DNA of 64,000 nt from positions 151,077,962-151,141,961 of the forward strand of contig NC_061512.1 of the NCBI RefSeq assembly GCF_022539505.1, written 5' to 3'. Below, piece by piece: positions 35,130 to 46,448 of this stretch. How positions within the stretch are numbered: the first letter of the stretch is position 1; every line of letters begins with the position of its first letter. The stretch comes from Lolium rigidum. Lineage: Eukaryota > Streptophyta > Magnoliopsida > Poales > Poaceae. Both the position numbers and the translations under genes were made by a program. The notes beneath the pieces are model-generated. The model ran no database searches and was not told the origin of the DNA. It worked only from the letters and a program-made list of their open reading frames with translations.

Positions 35130-35514
35130 TGACATAGGCATCCCAAATGGGCCTGCCAAAGATAGTACCCGGAGTTTACTGAAGGCCCACTACCCGAAGA
35201 ACAAGAAGATTCGGGAATCCAAGATGTGTTAAGGAAAGCTAGAGTTGTAATAGGAAGAGTTATTTGTAATCTGGCGGGATGAGTTAGAAACCGTCCCGGA
35301 CTCTGTAACTTGTACAAAACGAAACCCTCGGCTCCACCTCCTATATAAGGGGGAGTCGAGGGACAAAGAAAGGATCGAATCTACTGTCAACATAACCCTA
35401 GTTTTCATAATCGCCGAGTACTTTTCGCCTAAACCTTCGAGATCTACTTGCCCTCTACTTCTAGCAAAACCCTAGTCTACAATCTGTAGGCATTGACAAG
35501 TTAATCCTTTGTCA
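35130..35514 (+). repeat. 5' LTR of Retand-type element
   Basis: 385 bp, TGACATAGG...CTTTGTCA, TATATAA box at 35342-35348. Confidence 0.95.
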
Positions 35515-35515
35515 A

Positions 35516-35534
35516 TTGGCGCCGTCTGTGGGAA
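35516..35534 (+). other. Primer binding site, Tat/Retand type
   Basis: TTGGCGCCGTCTGTGGGAA starts one base after the LTR end. Confidence 0.85.
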
Positions 35535-35560
35535 TTAGAGGCTGCAAGGATCTGATCTCG

Positions 35561-37800
35561 ATGGCACGTTCAAGATCTTCGACATCGTCAACAGCAAGCA
35601 ACGCGATGGATCGAGGTAACAAGGGAAAAACTGATCTATTCAATTTTATTCCTCACCCGCCCTCCCGTATGGATGCATGTGCCTATCTGGAGGAGCCCAT
35701 CATCATGACGTTCGGAGAATTCCGATTTGGCGTCAACAAGGAAGGATCCTACCGTCTCGAAGTTCCGATCTCGCCGGAATTTTCAGCGGTCGACTCCAAC
35801 TTTTCGTCGAGTGACGAGGAGTTTTCGTCGACATACTTCGTCGACAACAAGGCAAGCGGAAAGCTCGCCAAGATCTTCAGCAACACATCCTTCGAGTCGT
35901 CTGCGGACTCCTTTATAAGCAGCGACTCCGACAACGTCGACAGCTTCAACTTCATCGACAAGTCTGCTGCCATCGGAAAGGTCTTCACCACTCTATATGA
36001 TGGTGTCACCAATCCCGACAAAAATCAATGCGCAAAATATCATCAGATCTATGTGGTAGAAGGGGCAGGCACATCAGACCCGCAAACATCAGAGGCTTTC
36101 GACGAATTGGGAAATCCATACGTCGATCCCGCTGATCTCAGACATGGTTTAGGCACCAAATATCCTGGATCTACAACTCGCGCAAGAGTACAGCTCCCGC
36201 AAGAAGCGTGGGATAGGGCTGCGAGAGCCATGGACGGTTCAGAACCTATGACCACCACTGCTACTGCACAAGAACTTCAAGCATATCAATATAGACTTGC
36301 TCGAGTTAGCAGAGAATTAGAAAAACAAACAGCATCCCTGAATAGAAGGAAGGAAGCAGCTTCTGCATCAAGCAGACGCCGAGCAGATTTAAGTCGCCTT
36401 TCAGGAAATACAGGAGATAGTCACAGAGAAGCTCGGAGGAGAGCAATGTCTCGACTGCAAAACATACCTGAAGCAGAAAGAGGAAACATAATCCAAAATC
36501 TCGACATGTCCTTTATGTCGATCGACGAAAGAGGAAATATCATCCCAAAAACGCCAGAGGCAGGATACATGGCAACACAAGCATACATCTTGGCGTCCAG
36601 ACCACCTCCAGGGGACCCGAGAGAACCATTGTTCAATATGGCAATGGCTGGAGTAGGGGTTATGGGAACAGCGTTTGCAACAACGCCCCCGAAGAAAATC
36701 CCGGACAAAATAGTCCACGACCCACCGCAGCAGCTTCAAGACCCACCAAGAGCAAGTGGAGCAAGAGATACAGCAGTCCAAGTAAGAGTGGACAGAGCGC
36801 GACAAGAAAGAAGAGAGCGTCGGCACTCGCCGAGCTTGCCGACGAAGATATGTGTGGGCTCCCATGCTTTACGAGAAGAGTGCGAAAAACTCGAGTCCCA
36901 AAAGGGTTCAAGTTACCCGAGAATTTCAAGAAGTTCGACGGCCTGCAAGATCCCGAGGATTGGCTCGTGGATTATCTCGAGATGGTAAAACTGGTAGGAG
37001 GAACCAGAGCAACAGCTATGCAAAGTATCCAAGTTCACCTGAGTGGTGCCGCAAGATCTTGGATAAAGAAACTCCCCTTGAACTCCATCGACAGCTGGGA
37101 AACCTTTGAGGACATCTTCGTGAAAAACTTCCGATCCACCTGCAAGAAACCTGCGTCGTTGGAAGAATTACGGGCGTGTCGACAAAAACATGACGAGTCG
37201 ATGAGAAAATATATACAGCGATGGAACATTATCAAGAACTCGGCAGAAGACATATCTGACGAGAGGGCAATAGATGCGTTCGTGGCAGGAATCCGACGAG
37301 CAGACTTCGTCGAGGACTTGGGGAGAACTAATCCCAAGACAATCTCAGCGTTGATGGAAATCGCTAATAAGTGGGCAGATGGAGAAGACGCAATATACAA
37401 CAAGCGACACAGGTCGCCAGAGGAAGATCGTGGTCGAAATTATCAAAATAGAAGGCGATTTTCTCGCCAGTTCTACAACAACGACGCTCCCGGCCATATA
37501 TCGGCTGGTTTTCGGGGAAATCCCGGAGGAAATAGTCGAGATGATTATCAAAGGAGCAACGAGCAACAAGGCGACAATAGAGGTGATTCTCGCGGCAACA
37601 GGCAAAATAGTGGACCAAGGATTCAAAGACCTTATGTGTCTCCCGAAGAGATGATGAACGGTCCGTGCCAAATGCACTTTTACCTCGACAACAATGGAAA
37701 GAGACAGTCAGGACATCTCCAGAAAGACTGCCGCAATTTTCAGGCAATGCTGCGAGCCGCAGGAATCGCAAATGCCCAAGCAAATAACAGAAATCCTCGG
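35561..37800 (+). pseudogene. gag: Gag polyprotein
   Basis: ATG 35561 begins MARSRSSTSSTASNAMDRGN. The N-terminal 400 residues are lineage-specific: an acidic/Ser region, then the Arg-rich helix ASLNRRKEAASASSRRRADL. A missing base near 36830 (CCGAG where CCGGAG fits) moves the protein to the next frame, where the Gag core follows: FKKFDGLQDPEDWLVDYLEM, SGAARSWIKKLP, WETFEDIFVKNF, SLEELRACRQKHDESMRKYI. A Gly/Arg/Asn-rich tail leads to a knuckle-like C-x2-H...H-x4-C segment near 37670-37735. It forms the particle shell and packages RNA. Confidence 0.9.
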
Positions 37801-38718
37801 GAGCCAAGGAGCGAGATTCACCTTCCACCTCCTCCCGCAATTACCGATGAAAATCGACACCAGCTTAGAATTGCGGCAGCACCACATCCACCTCCATATG
37901 TTGACCCCAACTCCAACGGTGTGGTCTCGATGATTCAGAAAGCTAGGCCATCCAACAGGGCGCAGAAGGTAATATCTCGACAAGTGTTCATGGCAGAGAA
38001 GATGCCTCCACCAACAGTCGAGTATTTAAATTGGTCGGGGCAAGATATCGGCTTCACAATCGCAGACCATCCGCAGCAAGTCCCTCGACCAGGACAATCA
38101 GCACTCATCTTACCCGCTGTAATCGCTGGTTTTGACGTGTCGAGAGTTTTCATAGATGGCGGCAGCAGCTTAAACCTCATGTATGCAGATACATTGAGGA
38201 AGATGAACATATCCCTAGCAAATCTGAAACCAACCGACACACGTTTCCACGGGATTACACCAGAGAAACCAAGTTACCCATTGGGCAAGATCAACCTCGA
38301 CGTTCAGTTTGGAACCCGAGAAAACTACAGGATAGAGAATTTGGAGTTCGAAGTGGTGGATTTCCCGTCGCAATATCACGCCTTGTTGGGACGACCAGCA
38401 TATGCCAGGTTCATGGCAGTGCTGCATTATACATATCTGTTGTGGAGGTTGCCTGGGCCTAAGGGACCTATCACAATCAAAGGAAGCTTTGCACTGTCCG
38501 ATAAATGCGACAAAGATTTTCATCGGCTGTCAGAAACTTTCGGGATGCAAGCGGAATATGCGGCACCTAGGTTCACTGATTATGATGTGCTGCCAGAGGT
38601 AGGAAGACCTTCTAAGGAGCCAACTTTCAATATAAATAAGGATTCAAAAGAGGTACAGATCCACCCGACAGATCCAAAGAAAACGACGTCCATTGCCGCA
38701 AACATGGATGTCGCATAG
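37801..38718 (+). pseudogene. Aspartic protease region
   Basis: Same frame as the Gag core. The active-site segment is VFIDGGSSLNLMYADTLRKM (about 38147-38206), with D-G-G-S in place of D-T/S-G, common in this lineage, followed by the flap and the end HALLGRPAYARFMAV. A TAG at 38716-38718 interrupts just before the RT (a CAG to TAG change, C to T at a CHG site, would explain it). It would cleave the polyprotein. Confidence 0.85.
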
Positions 38719-39668
38719 GAAAGCGCGCTCGTCGAGTTCCTCCGTGAGCACTGGAGAATCTTCGCATGGTGTCCAGCTGACATGCCAGGAGTACCCAGGG
38801 AACTTGCCGAGCACCACCTCAATTTGGATCCTCTCGCACGACCAGTAAAGCAACCTTTGCGGCGTTTTTCAGAGCCTAGCCGCAAAGCCATGTTATCAGA
38901 AATAGATCGACTCAAAGATGCTGGGTTTATCAGAGAAATATCTACAGAAGCCACATGGGTAGCTAACCCAGTGATGGTGCCGAAGAAACACACAATAGTC
39001 CTTCGCATGTGCGTCGACTTTACGTGTCTCAATAAACATTGTCCCAAGGATCACTTTCCCTCCCAAGGATCGATCAAATCATCGACTCCACGGCAGGATG
39101 CGAACGTCTTTCCTTCTTGGACGCATATTCTGGTTATAACCAGATTAGACTAAAAGAAGAAGATGAAGCCAAGACAGCGTTCATCACACCTTATGGCGTG
39201 TTTTGTTACAAAACAATGCCCTTTGGTTTGAAAAACGCGGGAGCAACATATCAGCGGATGATGCAGAAGTGCCTAGCAACACAGATCGGAAAAAATGTAC
39301 AAGTTTACATCGATGATGTCGTAATAACATCCAAGAAAGGGTCGACTTTGATCGAAGACCTGAAGGAAACCTTCGACAACCTTGACAAGTTCTGCCTCAA
39401 GCTGAACCCGACAAAGTGCTCTTTTGGAGTTCCCGCAGGAGAACTTCTCGGGTTCTTAGTATCAGCAAGGGGGATTGAAGCTAATCCCGAAAAAATACAG
39501 GCCATCGTTACTATGAGAAGGCCAACAAAGCTGAAAGAAATACAACAGCTAACGGGGCGAGTCGCAGCTTTAAGCAGATTCGTCGCCAGGCTAGGAGAAA
39601 AGGCGCTACCATTCTATGCATTGATCAAGCAAGGGGAAAAATTTCAATGGAACGAGGAAGCGACATGA
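38719..39668 (+). pseudogene. pol: Reverse transcriptase
   Basis: Reads WRIFAWCPADMPGVPRELAE and the RT blocks VANPVMVPKKH and RMCVDFTCLNKHCPKDHF, then a one-base loss in a C-run near 39058 shifts the frame. It continues with FLDAYSGYNQI, TPYGVFCYKTMPFGLKNAGA, the catalytic box YIDD (in VQVYIDDVVITSKKG) and the thumb region through ALIKQGEKFQWNEEA. An in-frame TGA ends this piece at 39668. Confidence 0.92.
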
Positions 39669-40797
39669 GCTTTCGAGAATCTCAAGCGAGCAATTTCGAC
39701 ACCGCCAATATTGGTGGCGCCAAAAGAGAAAGAACCTCTCCTCTTGTACATCGCAGCTACACCTCAGGTGGTCAGCACGGCCTTAGTAGTCGAAAGGGAA
39801 GAAGAAGGCAAGCTTCATGGAGTTCAAAGGCCAGTATATTTCATCAGCGAAGTACTGTCGCCGTCAAAACATAGGTACCCGCAATACCAAAAGCTAGCAT
39901 ATGGAGTATTCACGACAGCAAGAAAATTGCGATACTATTTTTCGGCGCACCCGATAATAGTGGTCAATGAAGCTCCCTTATCAAATATACTGAACAACCC
40001 AGAAGCTACGGGTCGTGTCTCCCTTTGGGGAATAGAACTTTCCCCTCGGGACATCACGTATGAAAAGAAAAGCAATAAAATCGCAGGTCTTACCAGATTT
40101 CATTGCGGAATGGATGGAGCTACAAAACACGGGACCCCCAGATTTATCGAGAACTTGGACCATGAACTTCGACGGGTCCAAGAGATTGGAAGGTGTCTGG
40201 AGCAGAGCGTGATATTAGTCTCACTCGAAGGCGACAAGTTGAAGTATGTTCTGCGGATGACGTTCCCAAACGCATCTAACAATGAAGCAGAATATGAAGC
40301 TCTCATACACGGGATGAAGATGGCGAAAGCTTGCGGTGCAACCCGATTGAAAATTTTCGGCGACTCACGAGTTGGTAGCACAGCAAGTAATGAACCAATG
40401 CGACGCAGTCAACGAAAGTATGATAGCATACAAGGAGGTGTACAATGAGCTGGAGAAGCTATTCGATGGTTGTGAGGTAAACCACATCAGCAGGATGAGC
40501 AACGATGAAGCCGACGTTCTCGCAAACATCGGGTCACAATGCCTCGCAATCCCTCCAGGTGTGTTCTGGGAAGAGATTAGCGAGAGATCAACAAAACCAG
40601 CAAAAATAAAGGAGAAAAAAGAGAAACCCTCGAGTATCGCCAAAGACACAGCAGAAGAAGAAGAGCAAGATCTAGTCATGATGGTGCAAATTCCATGGAT
40701 GCAGGCTTACATATCATATATCCTAAGGAAAACCATACCCGACGATCCAGTCGAAGCAAGGCGAATAATTAGGAGATCCAAAGCCTTTACGGTGGTA
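39669..40797 (+). pseudogene. RNase H region(s)
   Basis: The first part follows RT (AFENLKRAISTPPILVAPKE, LLLYIAATPQVVSTALVVER) as a connection-type, degenerate RNase H. The second has the archaeal-type RNase H pattern of Tat elements: a WTMNFDGS start around 40157-40180, NNEAEYEAL (E) and an FGDS motif (D) near 40360. Four single-base insertions scramble the frame between 40077 and 40371 (A-run 40077-40080, GTCTG 40195-40199, 40203-40209, CGAG 40368-40371). Confidence 0.85.
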
Positions 40798-41934
40798 AAA
40801 GGGAGCTGTACAAACGCAGTATCTCGGGTGTGCTACAACGGTGCGTTACACCCGAAGAAGGAAGGATCATCTTAAAGGACGTGCATGAAGGAATATGTGG
40901 GCACCACGCGAGTAGCGAGAGCTATCGCGGCAAAGGTTTTCGGAGCAGGATTTTATTGGCTCACAAGCAATCGAGGATGCAAAGGAAATAGTGCGCACTT
41001 GCGACGCGTGTCAAAGATTTGCGGCAAGACCTCACTCACCAACGAGCGGAACTTATGCCAATCCCACCTGTCTTGGCCCTTTGCTCAATGGGGTCTCGAC
41101 ATGGTGGGTAAACTGCACAAAGCTTCGCCAGGAGGATATGAGTACTTACTAGTGGCCGTCGACAAATTTACCAAGTGGATAGAGGCGAAGCCAATAAATT
41201 CACCAGATGCAGCATCCGCAATAAAATTTGTGAAGAGCATTGTCTTTCGCTTTGGAGTACCTCACAGCATCGTCACAGATAACGGCAGTAACTTTACTTC
41301 CAAGGAGTTCAAAGCATATTGCGCAGAAGTGGGTATAAAACTAAGTTTTGCGTCTGTCGCACATCCACAAACCAATGGTCAAGTCGAAAAGGCCAATGGC
41401 ATCATCTGCAATGGCATCAAGAAGCGCCTGCTAGGACCTTTGGAAAAAGCTAGGCATACTTGGCCAGAGGAGCTACCAAGTGTTTTGTGGAGTATCCGAA
41501 CAACGCCAAATACAGCGACGCAGGAAACTCCATTCTTTTTGGTCCACGGAGCTGAAGCAGTCTTGCCGATAGAAATAGAACACGATTCTCCACGAGTCGC
41601 AGAATATGACGAAGAAACTTCGAGAAAAGCTTTGGAAGATGATGTCGACGCACTCGATGAAGCTCGAGACGAGGTCCTGTCACGAGTCGCTAAATATCAG
41701 CAGGACCTGAAAAACTACCACAGTCGACGATTGCGGCCAAGATCTTTCCAAGTGGGTGACCTGGTTTTACGACTCAATCAAAAAAGCCATGAAAAACTCG
41801 AGTCACCCTGGCTAGGACCATACATCGTCACAGAAGTAATAGAAGGAGGAGCATACAGAATTAAAGACAAGAAGACAGGGATCGACGAGCCAAATCCCTG
41901 GAATGTGGCACAGCTCAGGCGTTTCTACGCCTAG
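40798..41934 (+). pseudogene. int: Integrase
   Basis: The zinc-binding N-terminus is spread over several frames (GICGHHAS near 40890, CDACQRFA near 41010) owing to indels at 40800, 40916, 40963, about 41046 and 41067. From about 41075 the frame is open to TAG 41934. Core triad contexts are FAQWGLDMVGKL, HSIVTDNGSNFTS and TNGQVEKANGII. The C-terminus has FQVGDLVLRLNQKS and LGPYIVTEVIEGGAYRI, without a chromodomain. Confidence 0.9.
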
Positions 41935-42446
41935 ATGCTGAAAACATAGTCTCCCTTTGTAAAGCTACAATGTACTGAAACGCCCGCGAGTTTTCAGACG
42001 CACTCTTTTCCTTTTTCGGGGCACCGAGTGGGGCCGGAGAAGGTTTTTAATGAGGCGGACTCGCGGTGCTGCAATATAATAAAGATAGCGGAATTATATA
42101 TCTTCTTCTCGACAAGATCAGGGGTTTCTCCCCTACGTGATACAATATATATATAAACACAGTATCGACAAAAGAAGCATCTCGCCTTGGTAAAAATACC
42201 TCGCCAAAATAAAAAGAGATACAGACAAAATAGTGATCAACAAAAGACTCGGGGGCTTACACCCACAAAAATAGTATACAACGTATATTATCTTGCCTTG
42301 GGTCAAAACCTCGCATTATACAAATACAGCGAGTAGCCACCGAAAAATACTCGGGGGCTAAACAAAATATAGAAATATAATGTGTACTTCACAACATAGT
42401 CATGCTCATGATTTACAAGGAAAAATTATCTATCAAAAAAAAAAAA
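41935..42446 (+). other. Spacer between integrase and antisense gene
   Basis: About 500 bp, no gene. Contains CTCGGGGGCT phrases (42250, 42350) that recur near the 3' LTR and are typical of this lineage. Confidence 0.6.
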
Positions 42447-43432
42447 TCAGTCTTGATTCAATATATCATCAAGAGTAACTCTGTTTTCTTCAGGAGCAGC
42501 GCCGAGAAAATCAGCATAATGACCGTCTGCAAAAAAGTCGGCATCCATCCGAAGAAGGTCTTCAATCATCTCTTCGGCTATAGGTGAAACCTTCGTGCTA
42601 ATACGATCGATACCAACTCTTCGGCGCCGTACCTTCTCGTGAACCTTCTCAACAACTTGGGTCAGATCAAGTTTTGAATGGCAGATCTGAAGCATTATAA
42701 GGGCAAATCTGGCGCCAGCTACCAGTTGCGCTCTGACAAAGTGATGGATCCTGTGGGCATCTTTGAACTTCTCCATTAACTCGGGAAGAGTTTTTGGTTG
42801 AATGTTCCGAGGAAACATAGAGTTATAAACCATAGAGAGGGTCTTGGTACAGAAGTCAAGATACCCGCGAACCTGAAGCGCGCGATCTTGAAACCTCACG
42901 ATTTGGCGAGTCCGTTCGGGCGTGCCCCAAAAAGTCGACCCATGTTCACGTGCAAGTCGAAGAAGGACATTGGAACGAGCCTCGACACGTTCATTTTCAG
43001 TTGCAGTATCCAAAAAAACACCTATTGTTCATAAAACAAGTCAGAGGGGAGTAAAAAGGCAAGCAGCAAAGGAAAAGAAGCAAGACGAAGCCAATGAAAC
43101 TTACCCGCCATATCCAAACTAGCATCTAGTAATAGTTGGAGCATGGAATTTTCTCGGGACGTAGCTGCAGCAGCTTCAGTAACAGCAGCGTCCTTCTCGG
43201 TCATGGCATCTTGAGCTTGTTGGAGCGCAATTTCCTCCCTCTGAGAAGATTCTCGACTTTGTTCCATGAGTTTTAGCGATTGTTTCTTCGTGAACTGAAG
43301 TTGCTGTCGAAGTTCTTGCAAATCTTCCGACAAAGGTGTGTCTGAGGGACCTTCACGGAAATTGTCATCGGTTTCTACTTTCTTTGACAAGGAAGATGCA
43401 GGAGCAGTATTGGGAGAGCAAGGATTGGTCGA
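42447..43432 (-). CDS. Antisense exons 7-8 or second antisense unit
   Basis: Minus strand. An exon begins after an acceptor TTTTCCAG at about 43453-43460 and encodes Ser/Glu-rich and coiled-coil sequence (LSEDLQELRQQLQFTKKQSL; SQREEIALQQAQDAMTEKDA). A donor GTAAGT lies near 43108, an acceptor AACAATAG near 43022-43029, and then an exon (NERVEARSNVLLRLAREHGS ... DDILNQD) runs to a stop at 42447. It may be the 3' end of the gene at 43639-46311, joined by splicing past that gene's stop, or a separate gene. Function unknown. Confidence 0.5.
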
Positions 43433-43638
43433 ATAATTGTCAAATATTAACTGGAAAATAAAATCTTCGAATCAATGACAGCACCAAGAGGAATTTCATT
43501 ACTTCTAAAAAGCTTACACCATCATTACAAGAGAAGTTCTCCTAAGGGATTAGCAGGGTAATTGTCGCCAAGGCTAAAGTGGTGACAATAGCAAAAGAAG
43601 TAAAGAAAGCAAAAAATAGAAAAGACAGAGGCATGCAA

Positions 43639-46311
43639 CTAGACCTTCGGCCTCGATGAACTAGGAGTCGAAGCTGGCTTGACCCCAAGATACGCCAGGA
43701 TTTTCTTCGTGTTGGGTTTCGCCGCCTTAACCAAGGATCGCCACTTGAGTTGTTCAATTTGATCCGTGTCGCCAACCTTGGTCCAGTCAATAGTTTGTTG
43801 ACTGTCAGTGACCAGGGCAACAGTGCTCTCAACGGCAACCTTCTGGTTTTCATGGCGCATCTTCAGCCCGAGATCTTCGGGAGGATTAAAGCACTTAGCT
43901 AGATTAAGGAAAGTTGCACGTGCCTCTTTCTTTGGGAAGAAATAGGGGAAGAGACGCAACAGTCCTGATTTAGCTTCGTCGATACCTTCACGTGCTTCCG
44001 TCCCGTGAAACTCGAGGAATGAAACGGCGTCAAGCAGAGGATCATTATCGGGATCTTCAAGCTCATATTCTTGAGCCGTTCTAGCTGCAACAATGAACAT
44101 CCATTTAGTAACAAACGAGTAAAGGAAAGAAGATCCAAAAGATTCGAATTGGGGTAGATACTTACAGACAAAGCGACGATTCTGGGTCCTTACGCGCTTG
44201 AGGATGGCTTCTTCGCGAGCAGATTGAGCGGTTATATGTTCACTCAGCGAAGTTTCGGCATCATGAAGTCTCTTCCGGAAATCTTCGACACCAACAGCAT
44301 CTGACTCAGCCTTTTTGCGAGCCTGTTCACTTTGCTCTAACTGTTGAGCAAGTGTGTTGGCACGCTCATTGGCTTCCGCCAGTTTTTCTGGCAAGGAAGA
44401 AAAATATAGTTAAAAACTTCGACAGCAAAGGAGCAAAAGGGCAGAAACAAAAAGAGTAAAGCATTACCTTCAGTTTTATTAGCATATTCACGGTACCCAA
44501 CAAATTGGGTACCAATGCGAAGAAGATCCTTTATAAGAGGCTGGTAAAAAAAAGGGGATAAAAGGAAATGGCGGTATGAGAAAAATATAATGGTACACAG
44601 AAATCAACAAAGAAGATATGAACAATGACAAGAAAGCTAAGAACTTACATCCTCCAAGAGAGGGTTAGAGGAGCTACTCAATTGAAGAGTAGGCTCCGGG
44701 ATGATTTCCGTCCTCGCCCTTTTCGACAAAGGGGCTCGGGGGCTTGAAGGAGGAGCAGCAGTGTTGACGTTCTGCCGAGGAGGCGAAGTTTCTTCTCCTT
44801 CAACTGGTGTCTCCGAAGCAACTAATGTATGTGACGTACTCGTTCGAGCAGCCACATCAGCGGTTGGTACCTCTTCTTCTTCATCACTACAAGTAAAACG
44901 TCGACAATATAAACAGCAAGATAGATACGAATGTTCACATACAAGAAAAAGATAGAAAAAGGACTTACGAACTGATGAGGGTCCCGAGATATGGATCATA
45001 AGCTGCCTTTTGCGACGAAGGATCAGCTTCTTCGGGTTTAGAGGTCCCGGAATCTTCGACATCATCCCTTTTCCTTTTGTTCTTTGGAGAAACAGCAAGA
45101 GGAGGAGATTGGGCCGATACAGTACCTTCAGAGGCAGCGTCCTTTTCAGCAGATCCCGCAGATCTTCGGGAATCTGCGGGTTCATTCACAAAAGAAGGAA
45201 CCTCTTGGTTATCATCAGGGATAACGGCCCTTTCTTCGACTTCCCCACCTTCAGGGAGAGGAGGAAGTGAAACAAGATTCGGGTGGTCCTGTATAAAAAG
45301 AGAAAAGAATATCAAGGAGCACACAATGCTAAAAACAAGGCAGTAAGAAATTATGCGATAAAGTTTACCTTAGGAAGTGCATGGGTGGCGCTGTATGGTT
45401 TCACGCGACAAGAAGAAGGGATAGAATCTTTTTTGCTGAGGGAGGTGATTTTTCGGACAAGTTTTTCCAAATCCTTCACCTCCAAATCTGTCGACAGATC
45501 GATCCACGTCTTCGTCGCTAGTATATTTCCAAAGAGGAAATTTGCGAGCTTGAAGAGGCTGAATTCTATTCTTAAGGAAGTACACTATAATCTGGATACC
45601 AGACAACTCTTTGCCGCGAGTATTTTGCAACTCGCGAATGCGAGTCATCGTGGCTTCGCCGACGCTTTTTCTTCTTCGGTAGCCTCTCGCATCCCAAGAA
45701 CGGCGACGAAGAATTTTCTCGTCACCGTCGAACGGAGGGATGTTGTCTTCTGCGCATCCATGGTTCTCCTCGCGAATGTACAACCACCTCTTACGCCACC
45801 CTTGAACGGAGTCAGGGAGTTTGACATCGAAGTAATTGGCAGTGGAACGGATAGAGATAACAACGCCGCCTATATTATAGGCGACATTGTGAGAGCCATT
45901 GCGGCGACAGAAGAAAATGCGTTTCCATAGCGCCCAATTGGGCGAGACGCCAAGGAAGGCTTCGCAGAGAGTAATAAAAATGGAAATATGGAGGATTGAG
46001 TTTGGCGTTAGGTGGTGAAGTTGAAGACCGTAGACAAAAAGCAATCCACGGAGAAAAGGATGAATGGGGGCGGATAAACCGCGGATGAGATGGTCGACAA
46101 AACTTACCCGGTACCCCATTGGAGGGGCTGGGTAGCTTTCTTCACTAGGGAAGCAAACCGCTTTGGGCTTCTTGGTGATCCCCAGCTTCTTCAGAAGATT
46201 TAGGTCCTGGTTCGTGACCTTGGACCTCTCCCACTCCACGGCTCCTAGATCCGCGGCGGCCATTGATGAATCAGGAGTGATGTGGCGCGTAAGTCGCGTG
46301 CGTGGTGGCAT
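43639..46311 (-). CDS. Antisense spliced gene of the Retand-type element (putative gypsy-type transposon domain)
   Basis: Minus strand, six exons by canonical GT-AG sites: 46311-45369, 45288-44969, 44886-44649, 44538-44468, 44387-44166 and 44084-43639 (for example donors GTAAGT at 44968 and 44648; acceptors TATACAG, TTGTAG, TTGCAG). ATG 46311 gives MPPRTRLTRHITPDSSM. Exon 1 encodes the domain annotated in plants as putative gypsy-type transposon (PAPPMGYRVSFVDHLIRGLS, LHHLTPNSILHISIFITL, GVSPNWALWKRIF). Exons 2-3 are acidic and low complexity with a KNKRKRDD basic patch; exon 5 is a coiled coil (ANERANTLAQQLEQSEQARK). Antisense ORFs in this position are established for Tat-lineage elements. 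Role unknown. Confidence 0.6.
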
Positions 46312-46440
46312 CAACAACAGGAGACAAAGCAATGCTCGGGCGTGTGGAAGATCAAACAGAGATGGGCGCAAGGGAAGTTTTTTGCAGAGGGGAACAGATA
46401 TGCGGCGCAAGTGAAGGACTAGACCGAGGTTGAAGAAAGG

Positions 46441-46448
46441 TTTATATA
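46441..46448 (-). promoter_or_regulatory. TATA box for the antisense gene
   Basis: Minus-strand CCCTATATAAACC, 130 bp upstream of the antisense ATG, consistent with independent transcription of that gene toward the polyprotein. Confidence 0.5.
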
